From contig NZ_BSTL01000017.1 in NCBI RefSeq assembly GCF_030269485.1, positions 168,632 through 232,631 on the forward strand: a stretch of DNA of 64,000 nucleotides, in the 5' to 3' direction. The translations under genes were made by a program, and so were the position numbers. Under the pieces are notes generated by a model, which made no database searches, had not been told where the DNA came from, and saw only the letters and a program-made list of their open reading frames with translations. Below are positions 1 to 7,735 of this stretch, one piece after another. This stretch comes from Actinoplanes sp. NBRC 103695. GTDB taxonomy: Bacteria; Actinomycetota; Actinomycetes; Mycobacteriales; Micromonosporaceae. Numbering within the stretch: position 1 is the stretch's first letter; each line of letters opens with the position of its first letter.

Positions 1-937
1 AGAGAACGCGCAGCACCAGACCCGGCAGCAGAATGATCAACCCCGCGCCCAGCAGGGCCGGGCCGGTGACCGCGATCCCGCCCCGCACCAGCGCACGCCC
101 CCGCGTGGCCGCGGGCCAGGCCGCGATCAGCTGCGGGAAGACCGCGGCCATGATGCCGGCGGGCAGCGCGAGGACCGTCTTGGCCACGGTGGCCGCCGCG
201 ACGTAGGAACCGGACGCGGCGTCGGCCAGGTGGTGCCGGGCCAGCAGCAGATCCGCCGTGGAGAACAGGAACAGGCCGGTCACGGTGAGCCCGGCGTGGG
301 CCACGGCGCCCAGCCGCAGACCTTTCGCGAGGTGCGGACCGGGCGGCCCGCGCAGCTTGGCCACGGCGAGGAGCAGCGCCGCCACCTCCGCCGCGACCGT
401 GCCGGCGAGCGCCCCGGCGACCCCGAACGGCACGATCAGGGCGAACCCGAGCACCAGGCGCGCGGCCGTGGCGACCAGGTAGGTGCCGGCCACGACGCCC
501 AGCCGCCGCGCGCCCAGCAGCAACCCGCGCGCCGCCGCGACCACGGCGGCCACCAGCAGATACGGCGCGAGCAGGGCCGCCTCGGCCGGCGAGTCCAGCC
601 GGAAGTAGTCGCGCATCGCCGGCGAGGCGGCCAGCACGAGCGCGGCCGGCGGCAGCGACCACAGGGCCACCGCGCGCAGCGTCCGGCGAACCGTCGGCCC
701 GGTCAGCCCGTGCTCGGCGACCAGCGCGGACGCGGCGGTCTGCAGCGCCCCCAGCGGCACGCCGAGCATCACCATCGCGCTCAGCACGGCCCCCAGTGCG
801 CCGTACGAGCCGGGTTCGAGCATCCGCCCGACCACCGAGTGGAAGGCGAGGTTGCCCGCGCTCTGCACGGCGACCGCCACGGCGATGGGTGCGGCGCCGG
901 CGGCGGCGAGCCGGGCGACTCGGCGGACAAGGGTCAC
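1..937 (-). CDS. Polysaccharide flippase (MOP/Wzx-like), 3' end cut by window edge
   Basis: Integral membrane transporter of the MOP superfamily, expected to move lipid-linked sugars or polysaccharide across the cytoplasmic membrane. The frame starts at GTG 937, with GGAG five bases upstream, and runs off the left edge after 312 codons. The visible part is a chain of hydrophobic Ala/Leu/Val-rich helices separated by short Arg-containing loops, with the pattern VVGRMLEPGSYG near residue 35 that is typical of Wzx-like N-termini. It is divergent from the kinase-like gene at 1020. The next three genes are glycan-related, which supports a surface-polysaccharide role. The substrate cannot be read from the sequence. 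Confidence 0.8.
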   Translation of the reverse strand, partial: MTLVRRVARLAAAGAAPIAVAVAVQSAGNLAFHSVVGRMLEPGSYGALGAVLSAMVMLGVPLGALQTAASALVAEHGLTGPTVRRTLRAVALWSLPPAALVLAASPAMRDYFRLDSPAEAALLAPYLLVAAVVAAARGLLLGARRLGVVAGTYLVATAARLVLGFALIVPFGVAGALAGTVAAEVAALLLAVAKLRGPPGPHLAKGLRLGAVAHAGLTVTGLFLFSTADLLLARHHLADAASGSYVAAATVAKTVLALPAGIMAAVFPQLIAAWPAATRGRALVRGGIAVTGPALLGAGLIILLPGLVLRVL

Positions 938-1019
938 GGGGACTCCTATCGACGGCCCGCCGCCGAACCTGTCCGGTTTTCCGGCCGAGCTGCCCGGCCA
1001 CGGCCATAATCAGGATGAA

Positions 1020-2384
1020 ATGACCGAAATTCGACGTACCGAGCTGCTCTCCGCGGTCGCAGAAGCCCTCGACGAAGCCGGGGCGCCCTGGGCCTGGCAG
1101 GGCGAGTCCGGCGCGCCCGAACGCTGGGCGGCCGCCACCGGCCCCAAAGACCTGGACATCTGGTGCGCGGCGCCGGGTGATTGGGCCGGCAAACTCTCTG
1201 ACGCGTACGCCGCGGCGCAAGTGGCCGAGGCACACGACCCGCGCCGGCTGTGCCACGTGAGCGTCGCCGTGGAGACGGACACCGGACCGGCCGTCATCGA
1301 CGTCACCCACGGCGACCTGCGCGTCGGGCCGGTGCTCCTGGTTCCTTTTCAGGAGTGCCGCGTCGACCCGGAGACACACCGGCTCACCGGCGCCGCCGCC
1401 ACCGCTGACCTGCTGGTCCGCCCGGTGTTGCGCGGCCGCCTCCCGGAGCGTGGCCGCCTCGAGGAGGCCCGGTCGGCCTGGGCCTGCGCCGAACCCGAGG
1501 ACCGACGCGGGCTGGCGCGCCGGCTCACCGAGCAGCTCGGCGCCCGGGTCGCCGCCGATCTGATCGCGGCCGCCGACGGCGCGCGCCCCGACCCGGCCCT
1601 GCCGCGGCGCGCCCGGATCCGGCTGGCCGCGCGGAGTCTGGCCCCGGGGTCGGTGGCCGCCACCTGGGCGCAGCGCCGCGCGGTGATCCCGGCCGGTGGG
1701 TCGGCCGGCCCGCTGGGACTGCGCGCCCGCGGCGTCGTGGTGGCCCTGGTCGGCACGGACGGCTCCGGCAAGTCGACGGTCGCCGACGGACTCCGCGACC
1801 GCCTGCACCGCAGCGGCCTGCCCACCAGCCCGGCGTACTTCGGGATGGCGCGTGGCAACCTGCCCGGCGTCGCGCTCGCCCGTCGCCTGCTCAAGGTCGG
1901 TTCCACCACACCGTCCACCGCACCGTCCGCTGGGCCGGCGGGGGACGGCGGCTCGGACCACGCCGTTCTGCGCCGGGTGGCCGCGTGGTTCTACGCCGGC
2001 GAGTACGTGTGGCGTTACCTGCGCGTGGTCGCGCCCGCCGTGGCCCGCCGCCGGGTGGTCATCGCCGACCGCTGGGTGTACGACCTGCGCGAGTCGCCCT
2101 GGCCGGCGTCCCGGGCGGCCCGGTTCGCCGAGCTCCTGGTGCCGTCGCCGGACATCCTGGTCCTGCCGGACGCGCCCGCCGAGATGATCCACGACCGCAA
2201 GCCGGAACGCAGCCTGGCCGAGCAGGCCGGTCAGCAGCAACGCTTCCGGGACCTGCTGGCCGAACGCCCGGCCCGGCACGCCGAGGTGGTCGTGGACACC
2301 TCGGGCGGCAGTGCCGACCCGCTGGCCCCGCTGGTCGCGGCGGTGGTGCGTGCGGCGCACGGTCCGCGGCGCCGCCCGCGGTGA
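1020..2384 (+). CDS. Thymidylate-kinase-like P-loop protein with N-terminal NTase-like region
   Basis: 454 residues. The C-terminal half is a P-loop kinase of the thymidylate-kinase fold: GTDGSGKST at 245-253, an ADRWVYD segment and a late RKPER-type lid. The N-terminal half carries GPKDLDIW (about residue 42), which resembles the Asp pair of minimal nucleotidyltransferases, so this is a two-domain protein of about twice the length of a housekeeping Tmk. ATG 1020 was chosen because the upstream in-frame sequence looks non-coding. It overlaps the next gene by GTGA, so the two are probably coupled. Proteins of this type sit in capsule or teichoic-acid loci; phosphorylation of a sugar or nucleotide precursor is inferred, not shown. 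Confidence 0.7.
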   Translation: MTEIRRTELLSAVAEALDEAGAPWAWQGESGAPERWAAATGPKDLDIWCAAPGDWAGKLSDAYAAAQVAEAHDPRRLCHVSVAVETDTGPAVIDVTHGDLRVGPVLLVPFQECRVDPETHRLTGAAATADLLVRPVLRGRLPERGRLEEARSAWACAEPEDRRGLARRLTEQLGARVAADLIAAADGARPDPALPRRARIRLAARSLAPGSVAATWAQRRAVIPAGGSAGPLGLRARGVVVALVGTDGSGKSTVADGLRDRLHRSGLPTSPAYFGMARGNLPGVALARRLLKVGSTTPSTAPSAGPAGDGGSDHAVLRRVAAWFYAGEYVWRYLRVVAPAVARRRVVIADRWVYDLRESPWPASRAARFAELLVPSPDILVLPDAPAEMIHDRKPERSLAEQAGQQQRFRDLLAERPARHAEVVVDTSGGSADPLAPLVAAVVRAAHGPRRRPR

Positions 2385-4588
2385 CCCTCCTCGCCTCGCG
2401 CCGGTCCGCGCGGCCGGCGCCCCATGCGGCGCGGCACCGGCGGCTGCCCGGGGTGAACCCGCGCACCGCCCGCCTCACCGCCGAGTCGGCGCTGCTCGGC
2501 CTGATCGCCGGCGTGATCGTGGTCGCGCCCTGGACCCGGGACGGCTACCTGCTGCTGCTCGACTGGGTGTCCGGGCCGCACCAGACGATCTCGCCCGGGC
2601 TCTACGGTCTCGACCCGGCCGCCCTGGACGCGCTGCCGTACCGGCTGGCCACCCACGTGCTGCGGGGAGTCGTGGGCGCGGCCGCCACCGCGTGGCTGGT
2701 GCTGCTGGCCTTCTTCCCGATCGCCGCGTCCGGAATCTCCGCCCTGGCCGGCGGCGGGCGCGTCCGCCGGCACTGCGCCGCCCTGTTCGTCTGCTGCAAC
2801 CCGTTCGTGGTCGAGCGCATCCAGGCGGGGCACGTGGCGTTCCTGCTCTCGGTCGCGCTGCTGAGCTGGCTGCTGGCCTCCGCGGTGCGGGCGCGCCGCC
2901 GGGGACGGTGGTTCGCCGCACGGCCGGCCGGCTGGTACGCCCTCGCGATGGCCGTCGGCCCGCACGCCGCCTGGATCGGCGGCGCCATCCTCCTGGCGGT
3001 CGCCCTCCTGCCGCGGCCACGCCGAGCCGACCTGGTCCGGACGGCGGTCACGGTCGCCTCGGCCGGGCTGATCTACGCGTACGCGGCGGCGGTCCTGCTC
3101 GGGGCCGTCCTGGTCCCGCGGGTCGGCGGTCAGGACCTCGAGGTGTACGCCCCGCATGCCGGCTCCGGCGGCCTGCCCGTGACGCTGCTGTCCCTGCAGG
3201 GCTTCTGGCGGGCCACCGCCGACAGCAGCCCACCGATCGTGCTCGGCCCGATCCCGGTCGGGGCGATGATCGCCGCGGTGGTCGCCGGGCTGGTCCTGCT
3301 GTGCCGCCGCGACCGGGTCGCCGGCGTGCCGCTGGTCCTGCTCGCCGTGACCGGTCTGCTGCTCGGCGCGGGCATCCACGGCCCGCTCGGCGGGGCCTAC
3401 CGGGCCGCGTTCGACTCGGTGCCCCTGTTCGCGGTGATGCGCGAGCAGCAGAAGTGGATCGCGTTGCCGCTGCTCGCCTACGCGGTGGCGGTCGGTGTGA
3501 CCGCGGAGGCGCTCGCAACCGTGGCCCGGGGCGCAAAGCCCCGCCCGGCCGCTTCAGGCCCGGCCGCTTCAGGCCCGGCCGCGGCACTCCCGGCGATGAT
3601 CCGGGCCGTTGCCGCCGCCGGGCTGGTCGCGGTCGCCGGGGTCGGTGCGGCCGTGGCGCCGTCGCTCGCCTGGGGCCTGGGCAACAGCGTCCAGGTCAGC
3701 CAGTACCCGGCGTCCTGGTACGCCGCCGACGACCTGATGGGCGCGGGCACCGAGGGCGTGCTGTTCCTGCCCTGGCACCAGTACCAGCCGTTCGGCTTCA
3801 CCGGCTCCCGCACGGTGGCCACCCCGGCCGGCGCGTTCTTCCGGCGTCCCGTGCTCACCAGCGACGCCGTCGAGCTCGGCCCGGTGCGCACCAACTCGGT
3901 GTCCCGCCGCACCGCGTACGTGCAGCGCCTGGTCGCGGCGGGCGGCGCGGGCCACTTCGGCCGGCTGGTCGCCCCGCTCGGGATCCGCTACGTGGTGCTC
4001 GCCCGGGACCGGGAGGCGGACGGCTACACGTGGCTGGGGCGGCAACCCGACCTCCGCCGGGTGATGCGGACCCCGAACCTGGACGTCTACCGGGTACAGC
4101 CGACCGGCACCGGCCGGGTCGTGTCCGCGCGGGTGGCCGGCCACGACGAGGCGGTGGCGCTGGCCGCGCGAGGCGAGCTGGGCACCGAGGCGCTGCTCCC
4201 GGACGACATGGCGGGCGCGGACGGCCAGGCGGCGGGCGTCGTGCCCTCGGCGGCGGCCGGCCGGATCCAGCGGATCAGCTCGACCCGCTGGCGGGTGGCG
4301 CCCGGCTCGCCGGGCTGGGTGGTGCTGCCGGAGGAGTGGTCGGCCGGCTGGACGGCGGGGGAGGCGCCGACCCGCCCCACGGTCGCGGGGACGGTCGCGG
4401 TGCGTGCGGGTCCGGGCGAGGTCACCGTCACGTACGAGCCGTGGCGCCGGCTGCGGATCGGCCTGGGCGTCTCGCTGCTCGCACTGGCGCTGCTGATCGC
4501 GGCCGGCCTCGTCGAGCACCGCCGCGACCTGCGCACGTGGTGGACCGACGACGGTGGTAGCTCAGCGCGCTATCCAGGCCCCGGATAG
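2381..4588 (+). CDS. Polytopic membrane protein, GT-C/YfhO-like glycosyltransferase candidate
   Basis: 735 residues from GTG 2381, whose GTGA overlaps the stop of the kinase-like gene. About ten to twelve hydrophobic segments occupy roughly residues 30-520. A soluble region follows and then one last membrane helix near 700. The plan (multi-TM body, extracytoplasmic beta-rich tail) is that of GT-C enzymes or YfhO-like proteins using lipid-linked sugars. A 15-bp exact tandem duplication near 3545-3575 encodes PAASGPAASG in a loop. The last codons and the stop lie inside the inverted repeat at 4554-4604, so the C-terminus GGSSARYPGPG is encoded by that element. Exact enzyme activity is not recognisable. 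Confidence 0.6.
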   Translation: MTLLASRRSARPAPHAARHRRLPGVNPRTARLTAESALLGLIAGVIVVAPWTRDGYLLLLDWVSGPHQTISPGLYGLDPAALDALPYRLATHVLRGVVGAAATAWLVLLAFFPIAASGISALAGGGRVRRHCAALFVCCNPFVVERIQAGHVAFLLSVALLSWLLASAVRARRRGRWFAARPAGWYALAMAVGPHAAWIGGAILLAVALLPRPRRADLVRTAVTVASAGLIYAYAAAVLLGAVLVPRVGGQDLEVYAPHAGSGGLPVTLLSLQGFWRATADSSPPIVLGPIPVGAMIAAVVAGLVLLCRRDRVAGVPLVLLAVTGLLLGAGIHGPLGGAYRAAFDSVPLFAVMREQQKWIALPLLAYAVAVGVTAEALATVARGAKPRPAASGPAASGPAAALPAMIRAVAAAGLVAVAGVGAAVAPSLAWGLGNSVQVSQYPASWYAADDLMGAGTEGVLFLPWHQYQPFGFTGSRTVATPAGAFFRRPVLTSDAVELGPVRTNSVSRRTAYVQRLVAAGGAGHFGRLVAPLGIRYVVLARDREADGYTWLGRQPDLRRVMRTPNLDVYRVQPTGTGRVVSARVAGHDEAVALAARGELGTEALLPDDMAGADGQAAGVVPSAAAGRIQRISSTRWRVAPGSPGWVVLPEEWSAGWTAGEAPTRPTVAGTVAVRAGPGEVTVTYEPWRRLRIGLGVSLLALALLIAAGLVEHRRDLRTWWTDDGGSSARYPGPG

Positions 4589-4604
4589 CGCGCTCAGCTA
4601 CCAC
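4554..4604. repeat. Inverted repeat with GTGGTAGCTCAGCGCG core (terminator-like hairpin)
   Basis: Two 22-bp arms (4554-4575 and 4583-4604) are inverted copies with one mismatch around a 7-base loop. The left arm contains TGGTAGCTCAGCGCG, the same 15-mer found three times at 10824-10880 and in both arms of the hairpin at 39222-39266. It lies between convergent genes and contains the stop codon of the + gene. A bidirectional terminator is a likely function, but there is no T-tract and the shared sequence suggests a dispersed element. Confidence 0.8.
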
Positions 4605-4609
4605 TTCGG

Positions 4610-5503
4610 TCAGGCGGCCTCGGCGACCTGGGTGGCGGTCCAGGCCGGGGCGGCGAACTGCGCCGGGCGGACCGCGACCGGGGCGACCGGGCTGTACTGC
4701 GCGCCCAGGTGCAGCCGGGCGAAGATGACGAAGGTGTCGCGGATGGTGCGCAGGATGGCCTTCGAGGTGACCGTGGAACCTGCCACGCGCTCCTCGAGCT
4801 GGACCGGCGCGGCGGCGAAGTCGCGGATCCCGGCGGCCTTCGCGGCGACGAAGAACTCCAGGTCGAAGGCGAAGCGGCGCTCGCGCAGCCGGGGCAGCAG
4901 GTCGGCCAGCACGTCGCGGCGCAGCACCTTGCAACCGGTCTGGGTGTCCCGGATGCCCAGGACGAAGAGCAGGCTGACCAGCGTCGAGTAGAACAGCGAC
5001 ACCAGCTTGCGGAACGCCGACGACGCGCTGACCGAGGCGGCGTGGCGCTTGTCCGCGTACACGCCGGCGTGGTTGCCCTCGCGCGCCTGGCGCAGGAACG
5101 TCGCCAGGTGCCGCGGGTCGATGTCGCCGTCGGCGTCGACGAACCCGATCCACGCGCCGCGGGCGGCGGCGAAGCCCAGGTGCAGCGCGGCGCCCTTGCC
5201 CTGGTTGACGGGGCTGACGATGACCCGTACGCGATCAAGGCCGTTGAGGGTGTCGGCCGAGCCGTCCGTGGAACCGTCCGACACCGCGACCACCTCGAAC
5301 GCCACCTGCTCGGCGGTCAGGCTCGCGATCAGCTTCTCGACCGTCGGCCGCAGCGACGCGCCCGGGTTGTAGAACGGCACCACGACAGTCAGCTCGACGG
5401 TGGGGTCGGCGGCCGCCCACAGCCGGGAGACGTTCACGAGCTGGGCCTGGCGGGCCGGGAACGTCGTGGCCGGGCCGGTCGTCGAGTGCAGCGTGTCGGT
5501 CAT
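4610..5503 (-). CDS. Family 2 glycosyltransferase
   Basis: 297 residues with an N-terminal GT-A fold: VVPFYNPG at about 41-48, VSDGSTDGS at 74-82, VNQGKGAALHLGF at 99-111 and the metal-binding DADGD at 123-127. The order matches dolichyl-phosphate glucose/mannose transferase relatives of GT2, which load a sugar onto a polyprenyl phosphate. There is no clear C-terminal membrane pair, so it probably acts on the cytoplasmic face. It is convergent with the GT-C-like gene, a natural partner because GT-C enzymes use polyprenyl-phosphate sugars. ATG 5503 gives the full N-terminus. The donor sugar is unknown. Confidence 0.85.
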   Translation of the reverse strand: MTDTLHSTTGPATTFPARQAQLVNVSRLWAAADPTVELTVVVPFYNPGASLRPTVEKLIASLTAEQVAFEVVAVSDGSTDGSADTLNGLDRVRVIVSPVNQGKGAALHLGFAAARGAWIGFVDADGDIDPRHLATFLRQAREGNHAGVYADKRHAASVSASSAFRKLVSLFYSTLVSLLFVLGIRDTQTGCKVLRRDVLADLLPRLRERRFAFDLEFFVAAKAAGIRDFAAAPVQLEERVAGSTVTSKAILRTIRDTFVIFARLHLGAQYSPVAPVAVRPAQFAAPAWTATQVAEAA

Positions 5504-5518
5504 GCCCGTGTCGATCGG

Positions 5519-5581
5519 CGGGCAACCTCAATGCAACCTCTAGCCCGCTTCAAGCCAGCGGCAAGGTTGCCGGCAGGTTGT
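5519..5581. promoter_or_regulatory. Clustered GCAACCT / AGGTTGC repeats in a divergent promoter region
   Basis: Between the divergent starts at 5503 and 5624, GCAACCT occurs twice in direct order (about 5522 and 5533). Inverted copies follow as AAGGTTGCC (5563-5571) and AGGTTG (5575-5580), so they can pair with the first two. The array is a candidate operator for both genes or a 5' leader stem. No regulator is identified. Confidence 0.4.
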
Positions 5582-5623
5582 GCACGGCGCTTTCAGCAAC
5601 TTTCGGGTGTCACCATCGCAACC

Positions 5624-6133
5624 ATGACCCGACGTCCCGCCGCAGCTCTCGTGCTCGCCGGCGCCGTGCTGGGCGCGGTGCTCGCGCCGGGCGCCGCGCT
5701 GGCCGACGGTCCCGGTTACGGCGGGACCGCCGACTCGCTCACCGTGGAATGGCAGGCCCAGAAGGCCAGGCCTGAGCTGGCGGTCTACGCCGTCGGTTTC
5801 AAGGGCGGGTCGCCGGTGCGGCTGCGCGTGGGTTCCGGCACGGAGGAGTCGATCGCCGCGGACACCGCGGGCGCGCTGAAGATGCTGGTGGCCCAGGCGG
5901 GTGGCCGGCTTGCTCCCGGCACGAGCGTGGTCGCGGTGGGCAAGACCCCGGCAGGAGCTTTGCGTACGCTCGTGGGCTCGGTCCCGCCACCTGCCGCGGG
6001 CACCGGGCTCTCGGACATGGCGCCCTGGACGGCCGCCGTGGCACTGGCCGGAGCGGCCGTCGCGGCAACGGTCACGCGATCGAAGCCGGGCAGGCACCGG
6101 CCCGGGAAGCACCGGGCGACGGCGGTGGCGTGA
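5624..6133 (+). CDS. Small exported protein with C-terminal membrane segment
   Basis: 169 residues. The N-terminus is a clear Sec signal peptide (MTRRPAAALVLAGAVLGAVL, Ala-rich, cleavage probably after ALA near residue 27). A roughly 100-residue extracellular region follows. A hydrophobic stretch at about 135-152 ends in a basic tail (SKPGRHRPGKHR), as in a membrane anchor. There is no LPxTG motif, so it is not an ordinary sortase substrate. ATG 5624 was preferred over in-frame starts further left, which would place the signal peptide inside the protein. The family is not recognised. Its stop is 7 bp from the convergent response-regulator gene. Confidence 0.65.
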   Translation: MTRRPAAALVLAGAVLGAVLAPGAALADGPGYGGTADSLTVEWQAQKARPELAVYAVGFKGGSPVRLRVGSGTEESIAADTAGALKMLVAQAGGRLAPGTSVVAVGKTPAGALRTLVGSVPPPAAGTGLSDMAPWTAAVALAGAAVAATVTRSKPGRHRPGKHRATAVA

Positions 6134-6140
6134 GAAGGGT

Positions 6141-6833
6141 CTACGGCTCGAAGCGGTAGCCGACGCCGCGCAGCGTCTTGATGTGCCGCGGCGTCGAGGC
6201 CGACTCGCCCAGCTTCTTGCGCAGGTTGCCGACGTGCACGTCGATGATGTGGTCGTCGCCGTACCAGTTGTCGCCCCACACGTCCTCGAGCAGCTGGCCG
6301 CGGGTGAACGTGCGGCGCGGCGCGGACGAGAGCAGGTCCAGGATGCCGAACTCGATCTTGGTCAGGTCCAGCACGACGCCGTCCCTGGTCACCTCGCGCA
6401 CATCCGGGTCGATGCGCAGGCCGCCGTACTCGCGGACCTGCGAGGCACCGCCGGACGGAGTGCCACTGCGCGGCCGGCGGCGCATCGCCTGGATCCGGGC
6501 GGCCAGCTCACGCGGCGAGAACGGTTTGGTGACGTAGTCGTCGGCGCCCACCGACAGGCCCACGACCTTGTCCAGCTCGTCGGCGCGGCCGGTCACCATC
6601 ACGATGTACGCGTCGGTGAAGAGCCGGATCTGCCGGCACACCTCGATACCGTCCAGGTCGGGCAGGCCGAGGTCGAGGATGGCGAGGTCCGGGCGGTCCT
6701 TCTGGGCCCGGTCCACCGCCTGCTTGCCATCGGTCGCCACGATGACGTCGAAGCCTTCCCGCTCCAGCAGATGCTGGCAGAGCAGGATGAACTCCGGCGA
6801 GTCCTCGACGACGAGAGCGCGCGGCCTGGTCAT
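6141..6833 (-). CDS. OmpR/PhoB-family response regulator
   Basis: 230 residues. The receiver domain (1-120) has the acidic pocket (ED at 10-11), phospho-acceptor Asp54 in LAILDLGLPD, the switch Thr81 in VTGRAD, and Lys103 in VTKPF. A winged-helix output domain follows, ending in the signature GVGYRFEP. It is therefore a DNA-binding regulator controlled by phosphorylation. No histidine kinase is adjacent, so it is an orphan here. The next gene on the same strand, 70 bp upstream, is an EAL protein, and a GGDEF protein diverges from that, so a link to cyclic-di-GMP is plausible. Confidence 0.92.
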   Translation of the reverse strand: MTRPRALVVEDSPEFILLCQHLLEREGFDVIVATDGKQAVDRAQKDRPDLAILDLGLPDLDGIEVCRQIRLFTDAYIVMVTGRADELDKVVGLSVGADDYVTKPFSPRELAARIQAMRRRPRSGTPSGGASQVREYGGLRIDPDVREVTRDGVVLDLTKIEFGILDLLSSAPRRTFTRGQLLEDVWGDNWYGDDHIIDVHVGNLRKKLGESASTPRHIKTLRGVGYRFEP

Positions 6834-6903
6834 CGTTCCTCCTGTTGCGCTGCTCGTGCTCTGCGGGGCGGACGAGTCACATATCGGTCGCGCGTACGGG
6901 GAA

Positions 6904-7632
6904 TCAAAGGTTCTGAGGAAGCGGCCCGGGCCGCGCCATGAAGTAGCCCTGACCCAGCTTGACCCCGAGCGACCGCAGCTTCTCGTGCTCGTCCTCGGTC
7001 TCGATGCCTTCGGCGATCAGGATGGCGCCGATGTCCTCCGCGAAGCCGACCAGCGAGCGGGCCAGCGCCATCCGCACCGGATCGGTGTCGATGCTGCGGG
7101 TGAGCGTGATGTCCAGCTTGATGATGTCGGGACGCAACTGAAGGATGTGGCTCAGGCTGGCGAACCCGGCGCCGGTGTCGTCCACGGCGATGAGCATCCC
7201 GGCCGCCCGCAGCTGATTGGTCACGTCCACCAGCGCGCGATAGTCGGTGACCTGGGCGTGCTCGGTCAGCTCGACGGCGACCCGGCTGCTGGCGTGCCGC
7301 AGCAGCGTCGCCGTGACCCGCGGCGTGAGGAGAGCCTCCACCGACAGGTTCGCGCTCATCCAGGTGTCGGCCGGGATCCGGTCCAGGCTCTCCAGCGCCC
7401 GGTCCAGGGCGACCAGCTCCAGGTCGACGCCGATGCCGGCCCGGGTGGCCGCGGCGAACGCCTCGGCCGGGCTGGGAAACTGCTCCTTGTCGAAGCGGGC
7501 GAGCGCCTCGTACGCCTCCACGCCGCCGTCCGAGAGCCGCACGACCGGCTGGAACGTCGGCCGGATCGCCTGCGAGTCGATGACCTCCTGGAGGTCGCGG
7601 ACGGCGGGCGCGGTGGCCGAGGTGTTCGTCAT
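6904..7632 (-). CDS. EAL-domain cyclic-di-GMP phosphodiesterase
   Basis: 242 residues, essentially a free-standing EAL domain with no sensor or membrane part. The catalytic set looks complete: EAL at 42-44 (YEALARF), SANLS, VELTEH, the VDDTGAGF Asp pair, the Lys in IIKLD, AEGIET and QGYFMARP. Hydrolysis of c-di-GMP to pGpG is therefore expected. ATG 7632 (MTNTSATAP) is preferred; an in-frame ATG nine codons upstream adds a basic, unlikely leader. Divergent from the GGDEF gene, which makes the opposite activity. The response regulator lies downstream on the same strand. Confidence 0.88.
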   Translation of the reverse strand: MTNTSATAPAVRDLQEVIDSQAIRPTFQPVVRLSDGGVEAYEALARFDKEQFPSPAEAFAAATRAGIGVDLELVALDRALESLDRIPADTWMSANLSVEALLTPRVTATLLRHASSRVAVELTEHAQVTDYRALVDVTNQLRAAGMLIAVDDTGAGFASLSHILQLRPDIIKLDITLTRSIDTDPVRMALARSLVGFAEDIGAILIAEGIETEDEHEKLRSLGVKLGQGYFMARPGPLPQNL

Positions 7633-7735
7633 GCCGTCACGTTCGGCTCGGTGTCTCAAGGCGGGCTCAGGCCGCGGTCAAGAGATCGGCAAGCCGTTTC
7701 CTCAACAGTGTGCCCCGGAAGCCGACAAGACCTCT

